A stretch of DNA of 64,000 nucleotides from Propioniciclava soli (lineage in GTDB: Bacteria > Actinomycetota > Actinomycetes > Propionibacteriales > Propionibacteriaceae), in assembly GCF_014858005.1 (NCBI RefSeq), contig NZ_JACYOT010000018.1, positions 1-64,000 of the forward strand, given 5' to 3'. The position numbers were made by a program, and so were the translations under genes. Numbering within the stretch: position 1 is the stretch's first letter; every line of letters starts with the position of its first letter. Positions 16,510 to 25,789 of this stretch are shown one piece after another. The notes under the pieces are model-generated. The model had not been told where the DNA came from and made no database searches. It worked only from the letters and a program-made list of their open reading frames with translations.

Positions 16510-18269
16510 ACCGGCCCGCGTTTCTCGCCTCCTTCGAGCGGTTTGCCGCTCCTGGACGCCTCGTCGCGCTGGTCGGCACGGCGCTGCTGCTCGCGGCCCC
16601 GATGCTGCCCTGGGCCTACCGCCCCGCGCTCGACGACATGACCTTCTGGTTCGCCCCCTCGCCCCTGCAGTGGTGCGGCCTGGCGCTCACCGTCGTGCTG
16701 CTGGCCTGCCTGGTGCTCGGGTGGGTCGTCCGCCCCCAGGGACGCCGCAGCCTCGGCCGCCGGCTCAACTTCAACCGCGGCGCCCGCGCCGCCGCGATCG
16801 CGCTGCTGGCGTTCGTCGCGGTCGTGTTGGTGGCCAGCGCGCTGGAGCTGGCCGGGCTGGTCGCGCTCGAACCGGGCGGTTGGCTCGCCCTGGCCGGCGC
16901 CATGCTGGCGGCCAGCGGCGTCCTGACCCTGCCGCGCGGGGAAGAGCCCACGCTGCGCACCCTGCGCTCGCCCGCCTGGTTGCAGATCCTCGGCATCGTG
17001 CTCGCGCTGGCCTTCGTGCTGTTCGTCGCCGCCTACGGCCTCGACCTGGACGACCCCGGCGCCTTCTTCAGCTTCGGCGTCTGGGCCGGCGTGGTCGTCT
17101 GGGTGGCAGCCCAGGTGGGTCTGCTGGGCTGGCTCTCCACCGCGGCCGGGCAGAACCGGTCGGTGCTCGTGCTGAGCGCGTTCGTCGTGGCCTTCGTCTT
17201 CCCGTTCACCCAGAACGGCTCGGACGCCAACATGTCGATCGCGGCCGGCGTCCTGATCTTCGCCGCCACCGCCATGGGCCTCAACATCGTGGTGGGGCTC
17301 GCCGGCCTGCTCGACTTGGGCTACATCGCGTTCCTGGGAGCGGGCGCCTTCACCGCGGCGGTGCTCAGCGAGTCGGCGTTCGCCACCATCGGCTGGAGCC
17401 CGCCGTTCCCCATCGTCGTGCTGATCTCGGGGTGCGTCTCGGCGCTGCTGGGCCTGCTCATCGGCTCGCCCACGCTGCGCGTCTCCGGCGACTACCTGGC
17501 CATCGTGACCCTCGCGTTCGGTGAGATCTTCCGCATCTCGATGAACAACCTCGACGGCACGGACGGCCCCAACCTGACGCGCGGCTCCAACGGCATCCCG
17601 GCGATCCCGAACCTCGACTTCTTCGGCTTCGACTTCGGCTCCCCGCACGACATCTTCGGCATCACCATCGGCCGCTTCGCCAACTACTACTGGCTGCTGC
17701 TGCTCGTGATGGGCCTGATCATCCTGGTGTTCACCAACCTCAACCGGAGCCGCATCGGACGCGGCTGGGTCGCCATCCGCGAGGACGAGCGGGCCGCCGA
17801 GGCGATGGGCGTCAACACGTTCGGCCTGAAGCTGCTGGCCTTCGCCGGCGGCGCGTTCCTGGCCGGCGTCGCGGGCTCCGTGAAGGCCCACGTCGACGTC
17901 TCCGTCACGCCCGACCAGTACATCTTCCTTGAGTCGGCGTTCCTCGTCGCCGGCATCGTGCTCGGCGGCATGGGCACGGTGGGCGGCGTCCTCGTCGGCG
18001 CCACCGTGCTGAAACTGCTGCCGGAGAAGCTGCGCTTCTTCGAGGACTACCGCCTGCTGACCTTCGGGCTGCTGCTCGTGGTCATGATGCGATTCCGGCC
18101 CGAGGGGCTCATGCCGGACGAGCGGCGTCAGCTCGAGTTCCACGATGACGACGAGGAGCTCGCCGACGAGGTGGCCGACGACGTGGCTGCGCACCGTGTG
18201 GGTTCGGTCGTCGAGGGCACGTCGGCCGAGCCTGGATCCGGCGCCACCGCGAAGGGAGACCACCGATGA
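16506..18269 (+). CDS. livM: Branched-chain amino-acid-type ABC transporter permease LivM, long N-terminus
   Basis: A 587-residue permease. The canonical LivM core starts near residue 240 ('MSIAAGVLIFAATAMGLNIV', 'GLAGLLDLGYIAFLGAGAFT') and includes 'SGDYLAIVTLAFGEIFRI' and 'GGMGTVGGVLVGATVL'. The first 230 residues add several extra hydrophobic segments and an Arg-rich loop ('PQGRRSLGRRLNFNRGAR'), making the protein much longer than usual LivM (about 300-430 aa). The C-terminal 50 residues are acidic ('EFHDDDEELADEVADDVAAH'). It overlaps livH by 4 nt and livG by 4 nt. Confidence 0.93.
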   Translation: MNRPAFLASFERFAAPGRLVALVGTALLLAAPMLPWAYRPALDDMTFWFAPSPLQWCGLALTVVLLACLVLGWVVRPQGRRSLGRRLNFNRGARAAAIALLAFVAVVLVASALELAGLVALEPGGWLALAGAMLAASGVLTLPRGEEPTLRTLRSPAWLQILGIVLALAFVLFVAAYGLDLDDPGAFFSFGVWAGVVVWVAAQVGLLGWLSTAAGQNRSVLVLSAFVVAFVFPFTQNGSDANMSIAAGVLIFAATAMGLNIVVGLAGLLDLGYIAFLGAGAFTAAVLSESAFATIGWSPPFPIVVLISGCVSALLGLLIGSPTLRVSGDYLAIVTLAFGEIFRISMNNLDGTDGPNLTRGSNGIPAIPNLDFFGFDFGSPHDIFGITIGRFANYYWLLLLVMGLIILVFTNLNRSRIGRGWVAIREDERAAEAMGVNTFGLKLLAFAGGAFLAGVAGSVKAHVDVSVTPDQYIFLESAFLVAGIVLGGMGTVGGVLVGATVLKLLPEKLRFFEDYRLLTFGLLLVVMMRFRPEGLMPDERRQLEFHDDDEELADEVADDVAAHRVGSVVEGTSAEPGSGATAKGDHR

Positions 18270-19225
18270 CGGCCCACGCCCACGGAGCCTCTGCCCACCC
18301 CGCCGCCGGACGCGAGACCGGGGCGCCGGCGTCCGGCTTGCTGCAGGCGCGGGACGTGACCATGCAATTCGGCGGGCTGACCGCCGTGAACCAGGTGTCG
18401 CTCGACATCCACCGCGGCGAGATCCTCGGCCTGATCGGGCCCAACGGCGCGGGCAAGACCACGTTCTTCAACTGCCTTACCGGCATGTACCCGCCCACCT
18501 CGGGCAGCGTGCTGCTCGACGGGCAGGTGCTGCCGCCCAAGCCGCGCAAGGTGGCGGCGGCGGGGGTGTCGCGGACGTTCCAGAACATCCGGCTGTTCCA
18601 CAACATGACGGCCCTGGAGAACGTGATGGTGGCGCGGTACTGCCGCACCCGGACGAACGCGCTCGACGCGATCTTCCGGCTGCCCCGTCACCGGCGGGAG
18701 GAGGTGGAGACCCGCGAGGTGTCCCAGCGGTGGCTGGAGTTCGTGGGGCTCGGCCACACCACCGACCTGCTGAGCCGCAACCTGCCCTACGGCGACCAGC
18801 GGCGCCTCGAGATCGCTCGGGCGCTCGCCCTCGAACCCAAGCTGCTGCTGCTCGACGAACCCACGGCGGGCATGAACCCGCAGGAGACGCGCGAGGCGGA
18901 GGAGCTGATCCAGCGCATCCGGGGGCTCGACATCGCCGTGCTCGTCATCGAGCACGACATGCGGTTCATCTTCAGCCTCTGCGACCGGGTCGTCTGCCTC
19001 GTGCGCGGTGAGGTGCTGGTGGAGGGGACGCCCGCGGAGGTGCAGCACGACCCCCGCGTGATCGAGGCCTACATCGGCGGCTCCGTCGACCTCCCGAACG
19101 CGGCGCCGGCGCCCGAGGCGTCCCTGGCGCACCTGCAGCCGAGCAACCCCGTGCTCGAGATGCCGCCGAACGCGGCCAACCCGATCCTCGGCGCCCGGCG
19201 CCGGCGAGGAGACCACGATGCTTGA
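18266..19225 (+). CDS. livG: Branched-chain amino-acid-type ABC transporter ATPase LivG
   Basis: A 319-residue ABC ATPase. Walker A is 'GLIGPNGAGKTTFFNCLTG', the signature region is the degenerate 'NLPYGDQRRLEIARAL', Walker B is 'LLLLDEPTAGMNP', and the switch His is in 'VIEHDMRF'. A YGDQRR signature in place of LSGGQ is normal for LivG. A C-terminal extension of about 50 residues ('SVDLPNAAPAPEA...') is less conserved. It overlaps livM by 4 nt and livF by 8 nt. Confidence 0.95.
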   Translation: MTAHAHGASAHPAAGRETGAPASGLLQARDVTMQFGGLTAVNQVSLDIHRGEILGLIGPNGAGKTTFFNCLTGMYPPTSGSVLLDGQVLPPKPRKVAAAGVSRTFQNIRLFHNMTALENVMVARYCRTRTNALDAIFRLPRHRREEVETREVSQRWLEFVGLGHTTDLLSRNLPYGDQRRLEIARALALEPKLLLLDEPTAGMNPQETREAEELIQRIRGLDIAVLVIEHDMRFIFSLCDRVVCLVRGEVLVEGTPAEVQHDPRVIEAYIGGSVDLPNAAPAPEASLAHLQPSNPVLEMPPNAANPILGARRRRGDHDA

Positions 19226-19928
19226 GGTGAAGGACCTGGTGGTGGCCTACGGCCGCGTCCAGGCGGTGAAGGGCATCTCCTTCACGGTCGAGCAGGGGCA
19301 GATCGTCTCCCTGCTGGGCACGAACGGGGCGGGCAAGACGACGACGCTGCGCACCATCTCGGGGCTGTTGAAGCCGGTCTCCGGCGAGATCTGGTTCGAG
19401 GGCGAGCGGCTGGACGGCGTACCGGCCCACCAGATCGTCACGCGCGGCATCGCGCACTCGCCCGAGGGGCGCCGGCTGTTCCCGCGCATGAGCGTGGAGG
19501 ACAACCTGCTGCTCGGGGCCTTCACGCGCCGGGACGCCGCGGGGGTCCGCCAGGATCTCGACCGGGTGTACGGGCTGTTCACGGTGCTGGGTGAGCGGCG
19601 CAACCAGGCGGCGGGCCTGTTCTCCGGGGGCGAGCAGCAGATGCTGGCCATCGGACGGGCCATGATGAGCCGGCCGCGGTTGCTGATGCTCGACGAACCG
19701 TCGATGGGCCTCTCGCCGATCATGACGCAGACGATCATGCGGACCATCGCCGACCTGCAGGCCGAGGGCACCACGATCCTGCTGGTGGAGCAGAACGCGC
19801 AGGCCGCGCTGCAGCTCTCCGACCGCGGCTACGTGCTGGAGGTGGGGGCGATCACGTTCTCCGACACCGGCGCCGCGCTCCTCGAGGACGACCGCGTCAA
19901 GCGGACCTATCTCGGAGTCGACCTCTGA
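19218..19928 (+). CDS. livF: Branched-chain amino-acid-type ABC transporter ATPase LivF
   Basis: A 236-residue ATPase. Walker A is 'SLLGTNGAGKTTTLRTISG', signature 'FSGGEQQMLAIGRAM', Walker B 'LLMLDEPSMGLSP', followed by 'LLVEQNAQAAL', all typical of LivF. Its length is standard. It is the last gene of the importer operon and converges on codA; no clear terminator hairpin was found in the 149-nt gap. Confidence 0.95.
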   Translation: MLEVKDLVVAYGRVQAVKGISFTVEQGQIVSLLGTNGAGKTTTLRTISGLLKPVSGEIWFEGERLDGVPAHQIVTRGIAHSPEGRRLFPRMSVEDNLLLGAFTRRDAAGVRQDLDRVYGLFTVLGERRNQAAGLFSGGEQQMLAIGRAMMSRPRLLMLDEPSMGLSPIMTQTIMRTIADLQAEGTTILLVEQNAQAALQLSDRGYVLEVGAITFSDTGAALLEDDRVKRTYLGVDL

Positions 19929-20077
19929 GGTCGTGACCACCGGTCCGCAGCGGGCGTGGCGGGTTCCGACGAAAAGCTGACAGTGAGTGCGTGCTCATTC
20001 GCGCGCTGAGCGTGCCGAGGCGTGCGTCACAGAATCGAGTGTCGCCTTTATCGTCGCACCGGCCCGGCCAGGGAGCT

Positions 20078-21313
20078 CTAGAAGAGCGCCTCGCGCACCG
20101 CGGGCTCGGAGCGGGCGATGAGGCGTCCGTCGCGGTAGGACCGCAGCACGGGGGCGTTCCAGTTGAGCGCGTCGAACCAGCTCGGGGCGTCCAGCACGAC
20201 GAAGCGGGCGGGGCGCCCCACCTCGATGCCGTAGTCATCGCCCAGGTTCAGCGTCCGTGCCGCGTTGTGGGTGACGAAGCGGTGGGAGTCGCACAGCTCG
20301 CCGTAGCCCATCTGCTGGGTGACGTACATGCCGTGGAACACCACGTCGCGCAGGTTGCCGGTGCCGAGCGGATTCCAGGGGTCCTGGATGTCGTCGGTGC
20401 CGAAGCTGACGTTGATGCCTGCCGCGGTGAGCTCCTTCACCCGCGTCACGCCGCGCCGCTTCGGGTAGGTGTCGATGCGCCCCTGCAGGTGGGTGTTGAC
20501 CAGGGGGTTCGCCACGAAGTTGATGCCACTCAGCCGCAGCAGGCGCAGCAACCGCGTGAAGTAGGCGTTGTTGTAGCTGTGCATCGCCGTGGTGTGGGAC
20601 GCCGTGACGCGGCTCCCCAGGCCCAGCTCGTAGGCGCGGGTCGCGAGGGTCTCCAGGCCGCGCGACGCCTCGTCGTCGATCTCGTCGCAGTGCACGTCCA
20701 TGAGCAGGCCGCGCTCGTGGGCGAGATCGCAGGCGAAGTTGAGCGACTCCACCGCGTACTCCCGGGTGAACTCGAAATGGGGGATAGCACCGATGGCGTC
20801 CGCACCGAGATCGGCAGCCTTCTCCATGAGGGCCCGGCCGTCCGGGAACGAACAGATCCCCTCCTGCGGGAACGCCACGATCTGCAGCGTCACGAAGTCG
20901 GCCAGCTCCTCGCGCAGTTCGAGCAGGGCGCGCAGGGCGGTGAGGTCGGGGTCGGTGACGTCCACGTGCGTCCGGATGTACTGGACGCCGAACGTCGCCT
21001 GCTGCCGCACCACCCGGTTCACCCGGGCCTTGACGTCCGCGACGGTCAGCAGCTCCTTGCGCTCGGCCCACCGCTCGATGCCCTCGAACAGCGTCCCGGA
21101 CTGGTTCCAGGCCGGCTCGCCCGCGGTGAGCACGCTGTCGAGGTGGATGTGGCTCTCCACGAACGGGGGCAGCGCGAGGCGCCCCTCGGCGTCCCAGGAC
21201 TCCTCACCCTCGGACGCCGCCAGCCCGGGATCGATGGCCGCGAAGACGCCGTCGGTGACGCGGAGGTCGACGCGGCCCTCGCGCCCGGGCAGGGTGACGT
21301 TGCGGATCAGCAT
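20078..21313 (-). CDS. codA: Cytosine deaminase
   Basis: A 411-residue amidohydrolase converting cytosine to uracil and ammonia in pyrimidine salvage. The metal ligands are visible: '[10 protein letters not shown]' (His 55 and 57), '[12 protein letters not shown]' (His and the catalytic Glu), '[12 protein letters not shown]' and '[11 protein letters not shown]' (Asp). '[16 protein letters not shown]' and '[16 protein letters not shown]' are family-typical. It lies 4 nt after the permease gene in the same direction, forming a codBA operon. Confidence 0.92.
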   Translation of the reverse strand: MLIRNVTLPGREGRVDLRVTDGVFAAIDPGLAASEGEESWDAEGRLALPPFVESHIHLDSVLTAGEPAWNQSGTLFEGIERWAERKELLTVADVKARVNRVVRQQATFGVQYIRTHVDVTDPDLTALRALLELREELADFVTLQIVAFPQEGICSFPDGRALMEKAADLGADAIGAIPHFEFTREYAVESLNFACDLAHERGLLMDVHCDEIDDEASRGLETLATRAYELGLGSRVTASHTTAMHSYNNAYFTRLLRLLRLSGINFVANPLVNTHLQGRIDTYPKRRGVTRVKELTAAGINVSFGTDDIQDPWNPLGTGNLRDVVFHGMYVTQQMGYGELCDSHRFVTHNAARTLNLGDDYGIEVGRPARFVVLDAPSWFDALNWNAPVLRSYRDGRLIARSEPAVREALF

Positions 21314-21317
21314 GGGC

Positions 21318-22613
21318 TCAGTTGATCACGTCGGCGTCCGCGCCGTGGCCGGAGGTGAGGGGCGCCACCTCGCGCGCGCCGCGTCCGAGCACCAGCTCGC
21401 CGATGAGGTAGCAGGCGATGGCGACGGCCATCGCGTTGATCGACGCGATGCCAACGGGCACGAACCAGCCGACCAGCCCGCCCGCGACCACGCCGACGAC
21501 CGCGCCGAGGTTGACCGGGCGGGTCGGACGCACCTCGGAGAGGTACTCGGCCTTGTGGCGGAAGTAGTCAACGATGAGGATGGCGCCGATGGGCGGCAGG
21601 GCGGCGTTCAGGAACGACAGCCAGCCGACGAAGTTGTCGTAGAGCCACAGCGCGCCGAGCGTGCCAAGAATGCCGGCGACCAGCACCAGCGGGCGCTTGC
21701 GGACCTTCGTGATGTTCGCGAAGCCGAGGCCGGAGGTGTAGAGGGCGTTGTTGTTGGTGGTCCAGATGTTGGCACCGAGCACGAGCAGGGCGGGAATCGC
21801 GAGGCCCTGGGCGATCATCACGTAGAAGATGTCCTGCTGCCCGGTGAAGGCGCCGCCCACGGCGCCGAACGCGAACATCAGGGTGTTGCCGAGCAGGAAC
21901 GCGATCACCGTCGTGACCACCGCGCTGCGGGCGCTGCCGGCGAAGCGGGTGAAGTTCGGCGTGGCCGTGCCGCCGGAGATGAACGAGCCGATCACCATGC
22001 CCACCGCCGTCAGCAGCGGCAGGCCGGTGGACGCGGCGAAGATGGCCTCGAGCCCGCCGCCTTCGGCGGTGGCGGTCACCATGGAGTAGGTGCCCAGGAT
22101 CGCGATGAGCGGCACGGAGACGAAGCTCACGATCTCGATGGCCTTGATGCCGAAGTAGGCCGAAGCCGTCATGAGCGCGCCGGCGACCACCACGATGATC
22201 CAGGGGTTGACACCGAGCAGCTCGGCGGCGGGCAGCGCGAACATGGCCACGCCGACGCCGAACCACCCCATCTGGGTGAGCGCGATCAGCGCCGACGGCA
22301 GGAACGACCCGTGCGTGCCGAACGCGTGGTGGGCCATGAGGTCCATGCCCAGGCCGGTGCGGGCGCCGATGTGGGCGAGGAAGCCGGTGTAGACGGCCAG
22401 GATTGCCCCGCCGATCAGCACGGCCGCGACGAACCCGGCGAGGTCGAGCCCGTTGCCCAGCGTCGCGCCGACGCTCATGGACGCGGAGAAGAACGTGAAC
22501 CCCAACATCACGAATCCCACCGCCCAGAAGCTGCGGCGGGCCCGCACCGGGACGGGTTCGAGGGAGTAGTCGCTGTCGGTCTCGCGGATCTCGGTGGTGG
22601 TTTCGGACGCCAT
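21318..22613 (-). CDS. codB: Cytosine permease (NCS1 family)
   Basis: A 431-residue membrane protein with about 12 hydrophobic segments. '[20 protein letters not shown]', '[18 protein letters not shown]' and '[20 protein letters not shown]' match the CodB branch of the NCS1 transporters. The ATG at 22613 has GAGAGGCG 6 nt upstream, and earlier in-frame codons lack this. It would import cytosine by cation symport for the downstream deaminase. Confidence 0.92.
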   Translation of the reverse strand: MASETTTEIRETDSDYSLEPVPVRARRSFWAVGFVMLGFTFFSASMSVGATLGNGLDLAGFVAAVLIGGAILAVYTGFLAHIGARTGLGMDLMAHHAFGTHGSFLPSALIALTQMGWFGVGVAMFALPAAELLGVNPWIIVVVAGALMTASAYFGIKAIEIVSFVSVPLIAILGTYSMVTATAEGGGLEAIFAASTGLPLLTAVGMVIGSFISGGTATPNFTRFAGSARSAVVTTVIAFLLGNTLMFAFGAVGGAFTGQQDIFYVMIAQGLAIPALLVLGANIWTTNNNALYTSGLGFANITKVRKRPLVLVAGILGTLGALWLYDNFVGWLSFLNAALPPIGAILIVDYFRHKAEYLSEVRPTRPVNLGAVVGVVAGGLVGWFVPVGIASINAMAVAIACYLIGELVLGRGAREVAPLTSGHGADADVIN

Positions 22614-22706
22614 GGGCTCGCCTCTCAGGGTGGTGCGGTCGGCGAGCAGGTTATCCCGTGGGCTGTTGCGGCGGTGTTTCGCGTCCACCCGAGCGGTGCG
22701 GACGGG

Positions 22707-22844
22707 TCAGCTGCGCAGGTACTTGATCGCCGCCGCCGCGACCAGCACGAGCACCGCGAGGTGCAGCACTCCGAAGACCAGGGCGATCAGAGGAAACGCG
22801 ACTTCCATTCCGTTGGGCGTGAGCGGGCCGAGGGGGTCACCCAT
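22707..22844 (-). CDS. Small single-pass membrane protein
   Basis: A 45-residue frame, 'MGDPLGPLTPNGMEVAFPL', followed by one long hydrophobic helix ('IALVFGVLHLAVLVLVAAAA') and the tail 'IKYLRS'. The composition is convincing for a real membrane peptide, but the start is uncertain (ATG 22808 or a codon upstream of 22844 are possible) and no ribosome site stands out. It lies between codB and the TetR gene, all on the same strand. Function unknown. Confidence 0.5.
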   Translation of the reverse strand: MGDPLGPLTPNGMEVAFPLIALVFGVLHLAVLVLVAAAAIKYLRS

Positions 22845-22969
22845 CAGAGGGACGTTTCGCTGGTGCGCGGCAGCCAAGCAGCCGACGGACAAATCGCGAT
22901 GGGGGTGGGCGACATGGGTGGCACCTCTCTGGAGGGCGTTCGGTTTGAAGGCGTTCGGGTGGCGTCAGT

Positions 22970-23620
22970 CTAGGACTGCTGGCCCGCGCCGTCGAGGGGT
23001 TCGTCCCCGCGCCAAGCGGCGATGGTGCGCGTGACGAACGTGCGGGTCGCGGTGACCACGTCGGTGCTCGGATCGAGCAACCACTGCAGCCCGATGCCGT
23101 CCAGCACGGCCGTCACGAGACGGACCTCCGTCGTGATCTCAGCCGGGGTGAGGGGCCGAATGTCCCCGGCGTCGACCGCCTGGGTGAGGTGGGACGCCAG
23201 GGTGGCGAGATTGCCGGTGTAGCGGGCCTGGACGAACGCGTGCGCGGGGTGGTCGGCGCTGGACGCCTCGGCGGCGATCGTGGTGAACAGCTCCAGCAGG
23301 CCGCGGTGGTGCACGTGCCCGGCCATCACGTCGGGGAGGCGGCGGAAGTAGTCGAGCCCCACCACGTCGGCCAGATTCCCCGCAACGGTCTGGCGATCCC
23401 ATTCGGCCAGGACGGCCGTGAGCAGGCCCTCCTTGCTGCCGAAGTGCTGCAGCAGCGTGGCGTGGGACACGCCCACGCGCTCGGCGATCGTGCGCACCGA
23501 CCCGCCCGCAAAGCCCGCCTCCCCGAACACGTCGATCGCGGCGGCCACGATCTGCTCACGGCGGCGGATGCCGGCGCGGTAGGGGCCTCGGGGCTTGCGG
23601 GTGCCAGTCACGCCGCTCAT
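22970..23620 (-). CDS. TetR-family transcriptional regulator
   Basis: A 216-residue protein with an N-terminal helix-turn-helix: 'RREQIVAAAIDVFGEAGFAG', then 'GSVRTIAERVGVSHATLLQH' and 'FGSKEGLL'. The C-terminal ligand-binding half is not assignable. It is transcribed divergently from a short-chain dehydrogenase and an aldo/keto reductase, with a palindrome in the shared 82-nt gap, so it probably represses that pair and itself. Confidence 0.92.
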   Translation of the reverse strand: MSGVTGTRKPRGPYRAGIRRREQIVAAAIDVFGEAGFAGGSVRTIAERVGVSHATLLQHFGSKEGLLTAVLAEWDRQTVAGNLADVVGLDYFRRLPDVMAGHVHHRGLLELFTTIAAEASSADHPAHAFVQARYTGNLATLASHLTQAVDAGDIRPLTPAEITTEVRLVTAVLDGIGLQWLLDPSTDVVTATRTFVTRTIAAWRGDEPLDGAGQQS

Positions 23621-23650
23621 TGTCCCCCCTCCGGTTCTGGACGAAAACCT

Positions 23651-23660
23651 ACCATCTGGT
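23651..23660. promoter_or_regulatory. Candidate TetR operator and SDR promoter region
   Basis: ACCA-TC-TGGT is a 10-bp inverted repeat in the divergent gap. It is followed directly by TATAGT (23661-23666), a good -10 box for the dehydrogenase gene, so a bound repressor would block RNA polymerase. Confidence 0.5.
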
Positions 23661-23702
23661 TATAGTATTGCTGTAGACGCAGCCGAGACAGGGGAGATCA
23701 TC

Positions 23703-24560
23703 GTGAGCACCGATTCGCAGGTGTGGTTCATCACCGGCGCAGGGCGGGGGATGGGGTTGCACTTCGTCCGGGCGGCGCTGGCAGCCGGGCATCGCGTCGT
23801 CGCCACCGGACGCGAGCCCGACGCCGTCCGCCGTGCCCTGGCCGAACAGGAGCAGGCCGAGGACGATCTGCTGGTGACCCGGCTCGATGTCACCGAGCCG
23901 GCTGAGGCGAGCGCGGCCGTCGAGGAGGCGGTGGCGCGGTTCGGCCGCATCGACGTGCTGGTCAACAACGCCGCGACCTTCCACGGTGGATACTTCGAGG
24001 AGCTGACGCCCGAGGAGATCGCCGACCAGCTCGCCACCACCCTGGTAGGCCCGATGAACGTCACCCGCGCCGTGCTGCCGGTGATGCGCCGGCAGCGGTC
24101 CGGGCACGTCTTGTCCATCTCCTCGGGGGCAGGGCTGGCCGGCTTCGAGTTCAACTCGGCCTACTCCGCCGCCAAGTTCGGGCTCGAGGGGTGGATGGAG
24201 GCGCTGCAGCCGGAGGTGGAACCGTTCGGCATCCACACCACCATCGTGAATCCCGGCTTCTTCCGCACTGAGCTCCTCACCCCCGACTCGGCCACCTTCG
24301 CCGCCCCCTCCATCGCGGACTACGCGGAGCGCCACGCCCAGCAGGTGCAGCAGTACCAGGACATGAACGGCCACCAGGAAGGCGACCCCGCCAAGCTGGC
24401 CCAGGCGCTGCTCACCCTCGCCGCCCTGCCGGAGCCGCCGCGTAGGTTCATCGCGCTCGCGGCGATCCTCGCGGTGGCCGAGCAGAAGGCCGCCACGCTC
24501 CGCGCCCAGGCCGAGGCCCACCGGGAGCTCTCCAGCTCCCTCGCGTTCGAGGACGCCTGA
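23703..24560 (+). CDS. Short-chain dehydrogenase/reductase
   Basis: A 285-residue SDR. The cofactor site is 'WFITGAGRGMGLHFVRAALA' (TGxxxGxG), followed by 'DVLVNNAAT' and the catalytic Ser-Tyr-Lys in 'SISSGAGLAG..SAYSAAKFG'. GTG 23703 is chosen because GGGGAG lies 8 nt upstream and the -10 box is 36 nt before it. Together with the next gene it probably acts on a carbonyl or alcohol whose presence is sensed by the divergent TetR protein; the substrate is unknown. Confidence 0.9.
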   Translation: MSTDSQVWFITGAGRGMGLHFVRAALAAGHRVVATGREPDAVRRALAEQEQAEDDLLVTRLDVTEPAEASAAVEEAVARFGRIDVLVNNAATFHGGYFEELTPEEIADQLATTLVGPMNVTRAVLPVMRRQRSGHVLSISSGAGLAGFEFNSAYSAAKFGLEGWMEALQPEVEPFGIHTTIVNPGFFRTELLTPDSATFAAPSIADYAERHAQQVQQYQDMNGHQEGDPAKLAQALLTLAALPEPPRRFIALAAILAVAEQKAATLRAQAEAHRELSSSLAFEDA

Positions 24561-24642
24561 CGCGCCGACCGCGTCCCCCTTCGGCCTCCGACCACCGACC
24601 AAGCCCCCCGTACCAAGCCCTCCCCGCAACCAAGGAGTCCTG

Positions 24643-25677
24643 ATGCAGTACCGAATCCTCGGCACCACCGGCGTGCGGGTGTCGACCATCTGCCTCGGCA
24701 CCGCGACCTTCGGCGTCGCTCCCACGGCCCAGGACGCCGACCGGGTCGTCGGCGCCGCGTCCGATCTGGGCATCAACTTTGTCGACACCGCCGATGTGTA
24801 CGGCCACATGCCGGTGTTCGACCGCCCCGGCGCCCCGGCCGCGGCCGACCGCGAGCCGGCCGAGACCATCCTGGGACGCGCCCTGCGCGGCCGCCGCGAC
24901 GACTGGGTGGTGGCCACCAAGTCGAACGGGATCGTCGGCCACGGCGTCAACGACCGCGGCCTGTCGCGCCGCCACATCATCCGCCAGGTCGAGGAGAGCC
25001 TCCGCCGGCTCGGCACCGACTACATCGACCTGTACTACGCCCACGACCCCGACCCGGACACACCCCTCGAGCAGACGCTCGCCGCCTACGACGACCTCAT
25101 CCGGCAGGGCAAGATCCGCAGCGTCGGCTTGTCCAACCATCCGGCGTGGCAGGTCGTCCAGGCCCTGTGGATTGCCGATGACCGCCGGCTGAACGCCCCC
25201 GTCGCGGCCCAGGTGAAGTACAGCCTGGTCGATCGGACCGCCGAGCAGGAACTGGGCCCGGCGTGCGACCGCTTCGGCATCTCGATCGTCCCTTATGCCC
25301 CCCTGCACGGCGGGCTGCTCGCCGACCTGGCGGTGCTCGACCGGCCCGTCTCGGGCGACCAGCGCTTCCAGGGCGCCGGCTTCCCCGAGGCGGAGGTCGC
25401 GCTGGCCCGCGAGGTCGACCGGCTGAGCCGGGAGTGGGGCTTGGAGCCGTTCCAGACCTCGTTGGCCTGGCTGCTCTCCCGCCCCGCGGTGACGTCCGCG
25501 ATCGTCGGCGCCGAGTCCGTCGACGAGCTCCGCGCCAACGCGTCCGCCGCCGACATCCGGCTCGAACCCGAACAGCTCGACGCCCTGACCGATCTCGCGC
25601 TGCAGCGCCCGCCCTTCGAGCACCGGGCCGGGGACGGCCCCGCGCGTCCGGCCGGCGAGGCGGACGCCGGCGCCTGA
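24643..25677 (+). CDS. Aldo/keto reductase
   Basis: A 344-residue NADPH-dependent oxidoreductase. It starts 'MQYRILGTTGVRVSTICLGT'; the catalytic set is Asp and Tyr in 'NFVDTADVYG', Lys in 'VVATKSN' and His in 'LYYAHDPDPD'. 'KIRSVGLSNHPAWQVVQAL' is also typical. AAGGAG stands 7 nt before the ATG. It follows the SDR gene by 82 nt in the same direction and is followed by a strong hairpin, so the two likely form one transcription unit. Confidence 0.93.
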   Translation: MQYRILGTTGVRVSTICLGTATFGVAPTAQDADRVVGAASDLGINFVDTADVYGHMPVFDRPGAPAAADREPAETILGRALRGRRDDWVVATKSNGIVGHGVNDRGLSRRHIIRQVEESLRRLGTDYIDLYYAHDPDPDTPLEQTLAAYDDLIRQGKIRSVGLSNHPAWQVVQALWIADDRRLNAPVAAQVKYSLVDRTAEQELGPACDRFGISIVPYAPLHGGLLADLAVLDRPVSGDQRFQGAGFPEAEVALAREVDRLSREWGLEPFQTSLAWLLSRPAVTSAIVGAESVDELRANASAADIRLEPEQLDALTDLALQRPPFEHRAGDGPARPAGEADAGA

Positions 25678-25694
25678 GCTGCCCCGGGCACGCG

Positions 25695-25726
25695 CACGGG
25701 CCGGACGCGAAGGCGTCCGGCCCGTG
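25695..25726. terminator. Bidirectional hairpin terminator
   Basis: CACGGGCCGGACGC-GAAG-GCGTCCGGCCCGTG is a perfect 14-bp stem with a tetraloop between two convergent genes. Confidence 0.75.
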
Positions 25727-25789
25727 GTGGGGTGTGCGGGGGTGGGTGGGTCGCACCCTCTGGGTGGGTGGGTCTTGGCGGGGTGAGCC

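Noticed and set aside
16245-18263. Long minus-strand frame (672 codons) opposite livM
   Set aside because: It is a Gln/Arg/Gly-rich shadow of a membrane-protein gene with high third-position GC; no domain is visible.
20078-22973. Plus-strand long frames across codA and codB
   Set aside because: They are antisense to clearly recognised enzyme and permease genes.
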